This document shows positions 8,352 through 17,454 of a stretch of 64,000 nt of DNA, piece after piece. Source of the stretch: CAG-698 sp964385755 (GTDB lineage: Bacteria > Bacillota_I > Bacilli_A > ML615J-28 > CAG-698); assembly GCA_964385755.1 (NCBI GenBank), contig CAYLPZ010000007.1, positions 6,567 through 70,566 of the forward strand, given 5' to 3'. How positions within the stretch are numbered: position 1 is the stretch's first letter; each line of letters begins with the position of its first letter. The position numbers were made by a program, and so were the translations under genes. Under the pieces are notes generated by a model. It saw only the letters and a list, made by a program, of their open reading frames with translations, had not been told where the DNA came from and ran no database searches.

Positions 8352-9983
8352 ATGAATTCAAAAGAAATTAGTTCATCAATTTATAAACAAATGATTTTAG
8401 GTGGGGCTGACCAACTAAAAGAAAATGTAGAAAAAATTAATAATCTTAATGTTTTTCCGATACCTGATGGTGATACTGGTGACAATATGTTACTAACTAT
8501 TTTAGGTGGAGTAAATACTGAAATAGAAGATGATTTAGAACTTGGAAAAGCAGCGAGAAAAATTGCTGACGGAATGCTTCTTTCCGCAAGAGGTAATTCA
8601 GGTGTTATTCTATCACAACTATTTGATGGAATTGCGAAAGGATTAAATGGAATTGACACTGCTAATATTTTAGACTTTGCTTATGCGATGAATCAAGGTG
8701 TTAAACAAGCTTATCATTCAGTTTTAGTACCAACTGAAGGAACTATTTTAACAGTAGCTAGAGAAAGTGCTGAGGTTGCAGGAAATAAAAATTGTGAAAC
8801 TTTAGAAGAGTATTTAGATGAATATTTACAAGAGGCAGAAAAGTCTTTAGAACGTACTCCTGAACTTTTAGATGTTCTTAAGAAGGCAGGAGTTGTTGAT
8901 TCTGGTGGAGCTGGTTTAATCACTATTATGAGGGGAATGCTTCACGCAATTAATGGCGAGTATATACCTAAAAATGAACTTAGCTCTAACAAAAGTAACA
9001 ACAAAATTGATATTGATAAGTTTGATGAAAATAGTGTTTTAGAGTTTGGTTATTGTACAGAATGTTTACTTCGTTTACAAAATGCTAAAACAGATATTGA
9101 AAACTTTAATATCGATACAATTACAAACTTCTTAACTACTATTGGTGATTCAGTTGTAGCATTTAAAACTGGAAGTGTTGTAAAACTTCATGTTCATACA
9201 ATGACACCAGATAAAGTTCTTGCTTTTTGTCAACAATATGGTGAATTTTTAACAATTAAGATTGAAAATATGTCACTTCAACATAATAGTAATGAAGAAG
9301 TATTTGAGAAAAAAGAAAGAAAAAAATATGCGGTTGTTTCTGTTTGTTCTGGTGAAGGTATTCAATCAATGTTTTATGAACTAGGATGCGATAAAGTAAT
9401 TAATGGTGGACAAAGTATGAATCCTTCTACAAAAGATTTCTTAGATGCTTTTGATGAAGTAAATGCTGATGTAATCTTTGTTTTACCAAATAATTCAAAT
9501 GTAATTTTAACAGCAAATCAGGCCAAAAGCTTATATAGTGATAGTGAGGTAATTGTAATTAATAGTAAAAATATTGGCCAAGGACATGTGGCACTTACAA
9601 TGATGAACCCAGAATTAGAATCTGCTGAAGAAATTGAAATGGTAATGAATGAAGCTATTACAAATGTAATTACCGCTTGTGTTTCAGTTTGTTCAAGAGA
9701 TACTATAGTTAATGGAATGAATCTTTCAAAAGGAAATTATTTAGGCTTTGTTGACGATGAGATTTTAGTTAGTAAAGAAACACAAAAAGAAGCTTATTTA
9801 TCTTTAGCAGAAAAACTAGATTTTGCTAGTCACGAAATATGTATTTTGATTAAAGGAAAAGATGGATCAAATGAGGATACTGAGAACTTAAGTGACTGGA
9901 TTTCAAAAAACTATCCATTATGTGAAGTTTATGCTATCGATGGTAATCAAGATATTTACAATCAGATGATAATTTTAGAATAA
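8352..9983 (+). CDS. fakA: Fatty acid kinase FakA (DAK2-domain, YloV family)
   Basis: FakA phosphorylates a FakB-bound fatty acid to acyl phosphate. The 543-residue protein has an N-terminal DAK2 (dihydroxyacetone-kinase-like) nucleotide domain, with LNVFPIPDGDTGDNM at residues 32-46 supplying the Mg/ATP Asp residues. A middle region and a C-terminal DegV-like domain follow, the usual architecture and length. It is cotranscribed with the FakB-type gene upstream and closed by a terminator. Confidence 0.9.
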   Translation: MNSKEISSSIYKQMILGGADQLKENVEKINNLNVFPIPDGDTGDNMLLTILGGVNTEIEDDLELGKAARKIADGMLLSARGNSGVILSQLFDGIAKGLNGIDTANILDFAYAMNQGVKQAYHSVLVPTEGTILTVARESAEVAGNKNCETLEEYLDEYLQEAEKSLERTPELLDVLKKAGVVDSGGAGLITIMRGMLHAINGEYIPKNELSSNKSNNKIDIDKFDENSVLEFGYCTECLLRLQNAKTDIENFNIDTITNFLTTIGDSVVAFKTGSVVKLHVHTMTPDKVLAFCQQYGEFLTIKIENMSLQHNSNEEVFEKKERKKYAVVSVCSGEGIQSMFYELGCDKVINGGQSMNPSTKDFLDAFDEVNADVIFVLPNNSNVILTANQAKSLYSDSEVIVINSKNIGQGHVALTMMNPELESAEEIEMVMNEAITNVITACVSVCSRDTIVNGMNLSKGNYLGFVDDEILVSKETQKEAYLSLAEKLDFASHEICILIKGKDGSNEDTENLSDWISKNYPLCEVYAIDGNQDIYNQMIILE

Positions 9984-9990
9984 ACATTAG

Positions 9991-10026
9991 AGATGAAAAC
10001 TTAAAATTTAGTTTTCATCTTTTTTA
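9991..10026 (+). terminator. Intrinsic terminator after fakA
   Basis: AGATGAAAAC pairs with GTTTTCATCT (10 bp, extendable inward) and is followed by five T. Confidence 0.88.
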
Positions 10027-10061
10027 AAAGAAAATTGTAAAAGTTTGTAAATAGTTTTAGT

Positions 10062-10090
10062 TTGACTATAAAAATAAAAAAATATATAAT
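10062..10090 (+). promoter_or_regulatory. Promoter of the HicB-like gene
   Basis: TTGACT, 17 bp, TATAAT; 20 bp before the ATG at 10111. Confidence 0.7.
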
Positions 10091-10110
10091 TTAAAAAAGG
10101 AAGTGATTTA

Positions 10111-10371
10111 ATGAAATATTTATACCCTGTTGTTTTTGAAACACAAAAAAGTAAACTAGGAGAAGACAGTATTTATGTTGCGAAAGCTATTGATGTTGAG
10201 GGGGCAATAGTAAGTTCACAGGATATGCGTGATGCTCTTTATAAGATTAAAGATTTACTAAAAGTAATTATAGCAAATTCACCACAAGACTGTAAAACTC
10301 CAAGTACTATAAGGAATGTTAAGAAACTATATCCAAAAGCATTTATTATGATGGTTGAAGTAGAAATATAG
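10111..10371 (+). CDS. HicB-like small protein without a HicA partner
   Basis: The 86-residue product resembles the N-terminal HicB fold: a first strand YLYPVVFE, an acidic loop, strand IYVAKAIDVEGAIVSS, then a helix DALYKIKDLLKVII. HicB proteins are usually antitoxins of HicA mRNA interferases, but no HicA-like ORF (about 60 residues with a conserved His) lies on either side. It has its own promoter and an AAGGAAGTG SD. It may be an orphan antitoxin or a repurposed housekeeping HicB-like protein. Confidence 0.6.
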   Translation: MKYLYPVVFETQKSKLGEDSIYVAKAIDVEGAIVSSQDMRDALYKIKDLLKVIIANSPQDCKTPSTIRNVKKLYPKAFIMMVEVEI

Positions 10372-10425
10372 ATATAAAAATAGGAAATAATTATTAAGTT
10401 AAAAATAATAAAATAAACAAATTTC

Positions 10426-10455
10426 TTTACATAGCGATAAATTAAGATATATAAT
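10426..10455 (+). promoter_or_regulatory. Promoter of the DUF885 lipoprotein gene
   Basis: TTTACA, 18 bp, TATAAT, 27 bp before the start codon. Confidence 0.65.
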
Positions 10456-10481
10456 ATACACTATCATAGGAGGAAAATAAA

Positions 10482-13400
10482 ATGAAAAAGATTAATAGAA
10501 AGATTATTGCAATACTTCTTTTATCTTTTTGTTTTGCTGTAACTTTATTTGGTTGTGGCGAAAATGATAAAGTAACTTCTATCTCGGTTGTTGAAGAAAG
10601 TGTTTTAGAGGCTTCATCAAGCAGCCCATATGATTATCATTTAATCAAAATAGAAGTTGTTTATGGAAAGGGAGAAAAGAAAGAAGTAATTAAGTTAGAA
10701 GATAATATGCTTTCAACAGAAATGCTTGAAAAGATAACTACTGAAGGTGTGCAAACAATTACAGTAACATATGAAGGTGCGACTACAACTTTTACGATGA
10801 GTGTACCATCCATGATTATTGTACCTGAAAAAAATATTGTTTCTGTTGAAGTAGTCGAAGAAAGTATTACTAATGCTTTAGCTTTAGAAATATTTGATTA
10901 TCATCAAATTAAAATTTTAGTTAAATACGATGATAATTCACAAGAAGAAAAAAACTTAGAAGCAGAGATGCTTACTGAAGAAATGTTAAAGAAATTTATT
11001 TCTAAAGGAGAACAAAAAATCACTGTTAATTATCAAGGGTTTGAAACTACATTTAAAATTAAAATGCCAACAGCAGTTGTTCGTTTTATTTCAGTAAATG
11101 AAGAGTCACTCACAAAAGCATTAAGTAAAGAAAATTTAAACTATACTGATATAAAGATTGATTTACATTACTCAAATGGTAAAATTGTTTCTGAAAAAGT
11201 AGCTGGTGATATGTTCTCGCTAACTGATTTAGCATTATTATATTGTGCTGGTGAACATGAAATCACAGTAAACTATCACTCATTACTTACTACTTTTAAA
11301 GTAAACAATGAAAAAGATTTGGATATTGATATTTCAAAATTAGACGAAGTTGAAAACGGTATGTATGTAGCTATTAAAGGTTATGTGACAACATATTCAA
11401 CTAACAATATTTATTTACATGGTGAAAACTCTGGTACTTATGTTAAAACAAATTATGGCATAACAAGTAAAGCAAGTCTTGCAGAAGAACTAGCTGATAA
11501 TTATGAAATAATTGTTGTTGGTAAAAAAACAGAAGATAATGGTTTTGCGATTTTAGAAGATGTTTCAAACTTAGTAAAAACTGGTAAAGAATCATCAGGT
11601 AAGGCAAGCGATGTTACAAACGCTGAAGATATTTCTAAAGCACTTTATAGCTATGTAAATGTTAAAGGAGCAACTTTAGATGTAAGACCAGGTTATTTAG
11701 CAATCAGCAGTGACTCTAAGCTTGTTATTTCTTTAGATGGCAAAAAAGTTCATCTAGTATGTCAAAGTGATGTTGACAAAACATATAAAGAAAAACTATA
11801 TGTTAAATGGAGTGAATTATTAAAAGGACATGAGCTTGTAATTGATAAAGTTGTAGCCGCAAAATATAATGGCGAAGATGCGTTATTAATAACAAAAGAT
11901 TCTTTCTTTGACTATAAGAAAGTGGAACATGCTTATGTTAAGGATGAAACTGTAGATAATCCTGAATTTGCAAAATATTTACAAGAATTATTTATCGAAG
12001 AACTTGGAACTAATCCAATTGATATTAACTACTTAATCTATGATGTAAAAGCATTTGATGAAAAATATGGAACTGATTTATCAAACGCTAAACTAGAACC
12101 ATCTAATCCAGATGATTATGATCCATCAACATCTAAAGAATATTATGATTCTATTTTAGAAGCTATAGATGAATTAAAAACATTTGATCGTGATAAACTA
12201 AGTGCTAAACAAAAAATAGCGTATGATGTAATCTTGGACAAACTTAATGGAAATTTGAAATTCCACATAATGGATGAAAATGATCAAGATCAATTATTCT
12301 ATTATGGCACACAACTTGGAAGTTATTTAGGTTATCAAGCTCAATTACCAAATATTATCGCAGAATATCGTTTCGATGATAAGACGGATATTGAAAATTA
12401 TCTTGATTGTTTAAGATATACTTTAGATGACTTTAAAGCTCTTTACGCATATGAAAAAGCTAAAATAGGTGTTGAGAATAGTCAACAATTAACTGATAAA
12501 GTTATTGATAAAGTTATTGAACAATGCGATAAATTCATTGAAACTGGTGAAAATAATTACCTAATTTCAGTATTTGATAATCGTATTGGAACATATGATT
12601 TCCTAACAGAAGAAGAAGTTGAAAATTACAAAAAATTAAATAAAGAAGCTGTGGTTGAATATTTCATTCCTGCTTATGTATGGCTAAAAGAAAACTTACT
12701 TGAGCTTAAAGAACTTAATGATGATTCTAGAAATGGTTCATTATCTTCTTGTCAATATGGTAAAGAATATTACGAAGCATTATTCCAACAAAGATGTGGA
12801 ACATCTATGACTGTTCCTGAATTATTAGAATATATCGAGGAAAAGATAAGCTTAGCTGATTCAGTTACTGGTAAGCTTACATCATATAATGGAAATTACA
12901 TGGTTGATTCAGGTGCTATTGTTTATTTAAATAATACTTCCAATGTTGATTATTATTCATCACTTAATAATGTTATTCCATTCATTCAAGCTAGTTCTTT
13001 AACTGATTTTCCAACTCTTAAAAATGAGTATTTAGTAGGAAAACAAATTATGATTAAAGCTATTGCTCCTGAGTTACAAGAAAACTCTTCTCCAGCATTC
13101 TACTTAACTACTCCATTTGACGCAAATGTAGAAGAAGTAATTTACTATAATCCACCTGAGTTTAGTGAAGTTGCTAACTATATGTATCAAACATTATCTC
13201 ATGAAGGATGGCCAGGACATTTATATCAAAATGTTTATGCTAAGGAAGCTGGACTTGAAGAAATTCGTTATTTATTAAGTTACAAAGGATACTCTGAAGG
13301 CTGGGCAACATATGTTGAAAACTATGTTGTTAAATATGCTTTACCTAATAGTTATTCAGCACAACAAATTGCGCTTTTGGATCCTGCATCATCTTTATTC

Positions 13401-13772
13401 TCATGCAAATTAGACTTAGGAATTAACTATCTAGGTTGGACTGTTGAAGATGTTATTAAAGAATATGGTTTAACAGTAAAAGATGTTGAAGATGAAAAAT
13501 ATACATTCACAAATGGTGAAAAAGTAACTATGGAATATTTTGAAAATCTATATTACACATTTGTAGAAATTCCAACAAACTACTTAATGTATTTCTTCTC
13601 TGCTTGTCAAATTCTAGATATTAAAGAAGAATTCAAAGATGAAATGGGTGTATATTATAGCGATTTGTTATTCCATACAATTTATCTTGAAACTGGAGAT
13701 GTATCATTTGATATTTTAAGAAATGTATATCATGAATATGCGTTAAAACATGGTGTAACTTCCATAGATTAA
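10482..13772 (+). CDS. Ig-like repeat lipoprotein with C-terminal DUF885 peptidase-like domain
   Basis: This 1096-residue secreted lipoprotein has a signal peptide ending LFGC. Three related repeats of about 85 residues follow (near 32-105, 122-200 and 205-275). Each opens with an I-S-V-x-E-E-S-like strand and closes with ITV-Y-x-x-TTF, the pattern of bacterial Ig-like domains. A beta-rich, OB-like stretch (about 285-480) leads to a DUF885 domain (about 490-1096). Near residue 906 it carries SHEGWPGHLYQ, the HExxPGH zinc motif of that family. DUF885 is predicted to be a metallopeptidase. The AGGAGG SD fixes the start, and a terminator follows the stop. Confidence 0.85.
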   Translation: MKKINRKIIAILLLSFCFAVTLFGCGENDKVTSISVVEESVLEASSSSPYDYHLIKIEVVYGKGEKKEVIKLEDNMLSTEMLEKITTEGVQTITVTYEGATTTFTMSVPSMIIVPEKNIVSVEVVEESITNALALEIFDYHQIKILVKYDDNSQEEKNLEAEMLTEEMLKKFISKGEQKITVNYQGFETTFKIKMPTAVVRFISVNEESLTKALSKENLNYTDIKIDLHYSNGKIVSEKVAGDMFSLTDLALLYCAGEHEITVNYHSLLTTFKVNNEKDLDIDISKLDEVENGMYVAIKGYVTTYSTNNIYLHGENSGTYVKTNYGITSKASLAEELADNYEIIVVGKKTEDNGFAILEDVSNLVKTGKESSGKASDVTNAEDISKALYSYVNVKGATLDVRPGYLAISSDSKLVISLDGKKVHLVCQSDVDKTYKEKLYVKWSELLKGHELVIDKVVAAKYNGEDALLITKDSFFDYKKVEHAYVKDETVDNPEFAKYLQELFIEELGTNPIDINYLIYDVKAFDEKYGTDLSNAKLEPSNPDDYDPSTSKEYYDSILEAIDELKTFDRDKLSAKQKIAYDVILDKLNGNLKFHIMDENDQDQLFYYGTQLGSYLGYQAQLPNIIAEYRFDDKTDIENYLDCLRYTLDDFKALYAYEKAKIGVENSQQLTDKVIDKVIEQCDKFIETGENNYLISVFDNRIGTYDFLTEEEVENYKKLNKEAVVEYFIPAYVWLKENLLELKELNDDSRNGSLSSCQYGKEYYEALFQQRCGTSMTVPELLEYIEEKISLADSVTGKLTSYNGNYMVDSGAIVYLNNTSNVDYYSSLNNVIPFIQASSLTDFPTLKNEYLVGKQIMIKAIAPELQENSSPAFYLTTPFDANVEEVIYYNPPEFSEVANYMYQTLSHEGWPGHLYQNVYAKEAGLEEIRYLLSYKGYSEGWATYVENYVVKYALPNSYSAQQIALLDPASSLFSCKLDLGINYLGWTVEDVIKEYGLTVKDVEDEKYTFTNGEKVTMEYFENLYYTFVEIPTNYLMYFFSACQILDIKEEFKDEMGVYYSDLLFHTIYLETGDVSFDILRNVYHEYALKHGVTSID

Positions 13773-13783
13773 TTAAGTTATAA

Positions 13784-13818
13784 AAATCTTGTTTAGAATT
13801 TTCTAAACAAGATTTTTT
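13784..13818 (+). terminator. Intrinsic terminator after the DUF885 gene
   Basis: AATCTTGTTTAGA and TCTAAACAAGATT form a long stem followed by a T tract. Confidence 0.88.
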
Positions 13819-13893
13819 AATAATTAGTTTTGTAAATATTTCCATATATTTAAAAATCGATATAATTCGACACCAATTAATCATTTTACAATT

Positions 13894-13907
13894 ATAAAGC
13901 GCTTACA
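13894..13907 (+). promoter_or_regulatory. cre-like operator 1 of the peptide transporter promoter
   Basis: ATAAAGCGCTTACA matches the CcpA/LacI-type consensus TGNAANCGNTNNCA except at the first two bases. Its centre is about 128 bp before the predicted transcription start. Confidence 0.5.
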
Positions 13908-13933
13908 TTTACAAAATTTTGTTTAGAGAAGAA

Positions 13934-13949
13934 TTGCAAACGTTTGCAA
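13934..13949 (+). promoter_or_regulatory. Perfect cre-like operator 2
   Basis: TTGCAAACGTTTGCAA is a perfect 16-bp palindrome with a central CG and a complete match to the cre consensus. Its centre is about 87 bp upstream of the predicted start, a position where CcpA-type regulators more often activate than repress. Confidence 0.75.
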
Positions 13950-13953
13950 AAAG

Positions 13954-13967
13954 TGAAAACGCTTTAT
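13954..13967 (+). promoter_or_regulatory. cre-like operator 3
   Basis: TGAAAACGCTTTAT matches 12 of 14 cre positions and is centred 19 bp from operator 2. Confidence 0.55.
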
Positions 13968-13992
13968 TAATTTTCATAAAATATTGAAAAAA

Positions 13993-14022
13993 TTGACACA
14001 AAATAATTAAAAGTGGTATAAT
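13993..14022 (+). promoter_or_regulatory. Strong promoter of the peptide-binding lipoprotein gene
   Basis: TTGACA, 18 bp, then TATAAT with an upstream TGG that makes an extended -10. Both hexamers are consensus. The three cre-like operators lie just upstream. Confidence 0.85.
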
Positions 14023-14052
14023 ATTACTATCATAGAGAAAGGAGTTCTTTTT

Positions 14053-17000
14053 ATGAAGACTATGAAAAAAATACTTATTGCATTCGTATTTGCATTTATA
14101 GCAATTGCTGCTATTGCATGTGGAGAAAAATACGAACTTAAAATTGAAGGCGCTGATGCTAGTTTAACACTAGTTATTGGTGAAAGTAAGAAAGTAACTC
14201 CTACAGCTACTGAAGGTGCTTCACTTGTTTGGGAATCAAGTGCTGCTGATGTTGCATCTGTTGAAGATGGAACTATCAAAGGTTTAGCTGCAGGAACTGC
14301 AACTATTACTGTATATATAAAAGAAGCAGAAGATGTTAAAGCAACTATTTCTGTTAAAGTTGTAAACTCAGTAAAAGTTGACAAGGAATCTGTCCAAATT
14401 AATGTTGGAGAAACTGCAAAAGTTACTGCAACTGTTGCTGGATCTGCTGAATTAGAATGGGCTTCATCAGATGAAACTGTTTGTACTGTTGCTGATGGTG
14501 TTATCACTGCTGTAGGTGAAGGTACTGCTATTGTTACTGTAACTGTTAAAGGTTCTAGTGAAAAAGCAGAAGTTGCTGTTACTTGTATACTTTCTTGGAA
14601 AGAAAATGATTATGTTGAAGAAAGTGATTATAAAGCATATGTTAAAAATGATTTAGATATCTTATATTCTAACGTAATTAAAGGAATCACTGAAGATCAA
14701 TTAGAAGCTCTAGATGCTGAATTAGAAGCTGGTAAAGCACTAATTGATAATGCTATGAGCATTACTGCTGTTCAAGCTGCTTACAACACTGCTTGTGAAA
14801 ATATTAAAGGTTTATTCCCTCTAGCTGATGGAATTATATCTTATATGGGCTTAAGCAATGAAGAAAAAACTGATATCTTAGGTATTCTTGAAGGATATGC
14901 TGTTACTAATGGATTTACTGGTATTTCTATTTTTGAAAATGGTGGATATGTAATGTATAACCCTCGTATTACTTTAGGAACAGAAACTTATATCGTTGGT
15001 TATGGATTTGGTACTCTTGCTGAAGGTTCAATCACTGCTCCACTTGCGAGTGAAACAAACCCTGCATATAAGATGTATTATCATACATTTAATGCTTCAG
15101 ATCCTGGTACTGCTAACTATTTAAATGACCAAGGTTCAGAAGTTGGAGATTTCTATGGCTATATTGGTTCATCATTATATACTACATTTATGAATGATAC
15201 TAAGAATGGTTATGACTGGGTTCCAGAACTTGCAATTTCCGAAAAACCAATTCCTGTTGATTCACAAGATGGTGGTGCTACTGCTAAAACTTGGAAAATT
15301 GAAGTTAAAACTGGTGCTAAAGATGGTTTAAAATATAACACACTATCTACAATTCCATCTCGTCAAGCATTCAATAATAGATTAGTTGAATTAGAAGATT
15401 ATATTACTCCATTTAAATTATTATTAACTCAAGCTAATGGTTTATACCGTGGTTCTGAACTTGCAAATACTAAAAATGGTGCTATTAAAGGTGCTAAAAC
15501 TTATTATGATGCATCTAAAGATGGTTTCAATGCAAAAGCATGGGAAAATGTTGGTGTTAAAGTATTTACTGAAGATGGAAAGAATTACTTCCAAGTTGAA
15601 TTTGATGGTATTTATTCTCAATTCTTCGCAATGTACTATATTTCTAGTTCATTATATGCACCAATTCCACAAGAATTCTTAGATTTAGTAACTGTTGAAA
15701 ACTACTTAGGTTTCAATAAAGATGCTACAGAAACTCCAGTTGATAACTCATTATCACTTGGTGCTTATACATTAGAAAAATGGGAAAATAACGTTCAAGT
15801 TATTTATAAGAAAAATCCTAACTATACATATGCAACAACTAAATATGCTATAGAAGGTATTTCAATTAAGATTTTACCAGCTGCTAAAGAAGATGCAACT
15901 GCTGGTATTAAAGAATTTGAAGCTGGAAATATTGACTCTTGTGGTATTCCTCAAGATTACTTAGATAAATACAAGAGTGATTCACGTACAAGACAAACTA
16001 GTGGTGATTCTAACTTTAAGTTAAATATTAATGCTACAAATGCTGAAACATGGGAATATTTATTTGGTGAAAATGGTGTTGTTTGCCAAACTCCAAAAGA
16101 TAAATATTGGGAACTTGAACCTGCATTAGCTAATAGACACTTTACAAGGGCATTAGGTTATGCAATTGATAGATTATCATATGCAGCTGCTCGTGGCTCT
16201 GTTCCATCTGTTAACTTTTTCTCAAGTGATTATATGTCAGATAATGAAAATGGTATGAGTTATAATGGTACTGATCAACATAAAGCTGCTGTAGAACAAT
16301 TATTAACTGATACTGATGGTTATGGATATTCATTAGAACTTGCACGTGATTACTTCAGAATTGCTTTAGCAGAACTTGAAGCTGAAGGTGCTTATACACC
16401 TGGTACAGTTGATAAACCAACTCTTATTTTATTACAAATTGATTGGATGGTTCCTCAACATGAAACTAATTATCATAATGAAATTAAGAAGAATTTAGAA
16501 GATGCATTTAACCATGAATCAGTTTCTGGTGGAAAATATAAATTAGAAGTTAAATTCTGGAACGGACCTACTTGGGATGCTGGTTATAATAATATGATGG
16601 CTGGTCAATTTGACTTAGGATTTGGTGCAATTACAGGTAATCCATTAGATCCACTTGGATTTATGAACGTATTATCAACTGATACAGCAATTTCTGGTTC
16701 ATTTACTCTTAACTGGGGTGTTGATACAAACGGAACTGACTATCCAATCGTTTATAATGGCAAACGTTATACATATGATGCATTATATTCTGCTGCAACA
16801 GGTACTGCAATTATCTCTGAAGGTGTAAATGCTCCAGCATACACATTTGATTATGCTGAATTAACTAAAGATGAAGCTGGTAACTATACTGCAACTGCTA
16901 CATTTGCATTAACTATTCCTGATAAAACTACTGTTACTGTTACTGATATTGCACTATGTAACTATGCTATGTATTATGAACTTGATCAATATGAAGAATA

Positions 17001-17241
17001 TTATACAACTGATTCTGAAGAAGATGGATACTCATTCACTACTTCATTAGCTGATGGTGTATTAACAGTTACTGTTACAGTATCTGCTGAATATGCTGCA
17101 GGTGTTATTCAAGCATGGGTTGATGCCGGTGGTAAAGGTGAAGATTACAGAGGCTATATGGGATTTGATTTCTACTTTGATTTAGACATTGATGGAAATG
17201 TAGCTGTAGGTAAATACGAATCTGTAGAAGATTTCTTCTAA
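14053..17241 (+). CDS. Peptide ABC transporter substrate-binding lipoprotein with N-terminal Ig-like domains
   Basis: The 1062-residue lipoprotein has its lipobox at IAAIAC (Cys23). Two bacterial Ig-like group 2 domains (about 28-108 and 110-185) follow, rich in GTATITV-like strands with W-x-S-S/A-D-x-x-V motifs. The rest is a family 5 solute-binding protein (OppA/DppA type), with typical segments such as LGAYTLEKWENNVQVIYKKN and an IKILPAAKEDATAGIKEFEAG stretch. It should capture oligopeptides or similar solutes for the permease genes downstream. At over 1000 residues it is about twice the usual family length. Codon use is strongly biased to GCT/GGT/ACT, which suggests high expression. A GGAG SD precedes the ATG. 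Confidence 0.9.
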   Translation: MKTMKKILIAFVFAFIAIAAIACGEKYELKIEGADASLTLVIGESKKVTPTATEGASLVWESSAADVASVEDGTIKGLAAGTATITVYIKEAEDVKATISVKVVNSVKVDKESVQINVGETAKVTATVAGSAELEWASSDETVCTVADGVITAVGEGTAIVTVTVKGSSEKAEVAVTCILSWKENDYVEESDYKAYVKNDLDILYSNVIKGITEDQLEALDAELEAGKALIDNAMSITAVQAAYNTACENIKGLFPLADGIISYMGLSNEEKTDILGILEGYAVTNGFTGISIFENGGYVMYNPRITLGTETYIVGYGFGTLAEGSITAPLASETNPAYKMYYHTFNASDPGTANYLNDQGSEVGDFYGYIGSSLYTTFMNDTKNGYDWVPELAISEKPIPVDSQDGGATAKTWKIEVKTGAKDGLKYNTLSTIPSRQAFNNRLVELEDYITPFKLLLTQANGLYRGSELANTKNGAIKGAKTYYDASKDGFNAKAWENVGVKVFTEDGKNYFQVEFDGIYSQFFAMYYISSSLYAPIPQEFLDLVTVENYLGFNKDATETPVDNSLSLGAYTLEKWENNVQVIYKKNPNYTYATTKYAIEGISIKILPAAKEDATAGIKEFEAGNIDSCGIPQDYLDKYKSDSRTRQTSGDSNFKLNINATNAETWEYLFGENGVVCQTPKDKYWELEPALANRHFTRALGYAIDRLSYAAARGSVPSVNFFSSDYMSDNENGMSYNGTDQHKAAVEQLLTDTDGYGYSLELARDYFRIALAELEAEGAYTPGTVDKPTLILLQIDWMVPQHETNYHNEIKKNLEDAFNHESVSGGKYKLEVKFWNGPTWDAGYNNMMAGQFDLGFGAITGNPLDPLGFMNVLSTDTAISGSFTLNWGVDTNGTDYPIVYNGKRYTYDALYSAATGTAIISEGVNAPAYTFDYAELTKDEAGNYTATATFALTIPDKTTVTVTDIALCNYAMYYELDQYEEYYTTDSEEDGYSFTTSLADGVLTVTVTVSAEYAAGVIQAWVDAGGKGEDYRGYMGFDFYFDLDIDGNVAVGKYESVEDFF

Positions 17242-17294
17242 AAATAAATAATAAGTTTTAAAAAATTTATTAATTATTTCCTAAAAAAGTAAAT

Positions 17295-17328
17295 GACTGG
17301 GTTAATAATTATTAACTCAGTCTTTTTC
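17295..17328 (+). terminator. Terminator between binding-protein and permease genes
   Basis: GACTGGGTTAAT pairs with ATTAACTCAGTC (one G-U) and is followed by five T. Placed after the binding-protein gene and with no strong new promoter found downstream, it probably allows partial readthrough and so keeps permease levels lower. Confidence 0.82.
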
Positions 17329-17454
17329 TTCTATTATATAATAATGATATTAATAATAATATTATTAAGTGATAAAATATTATTAGAATTTAATATTATT
17401 ATTATTTATATCATTATTATAAATAATTTAAAAATTGAAAGGAGGAATAATAAA

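Noticed and set aside
10030..10056. Operator in TTGTAAAAGTTTGTAA before the HicB-like gene
   Set aside because: It lacks the central CG and is not a palindrome.
14007..14507. 166-codon minus-strand ORF rich in Ser/Thr/Ala
   Set aside because: It is the antisense shadow of the Ig-like repeats of the binding protein, has no SD and mirrors the biased codon use of the real gene.
17293..17454. 54-residue N-terminal extension of the OppB-type permease
   Set aside because: It crosses a terminator and AT-rich sequence, while a strong SD and the family N-terminus mark the ATG at 17455.
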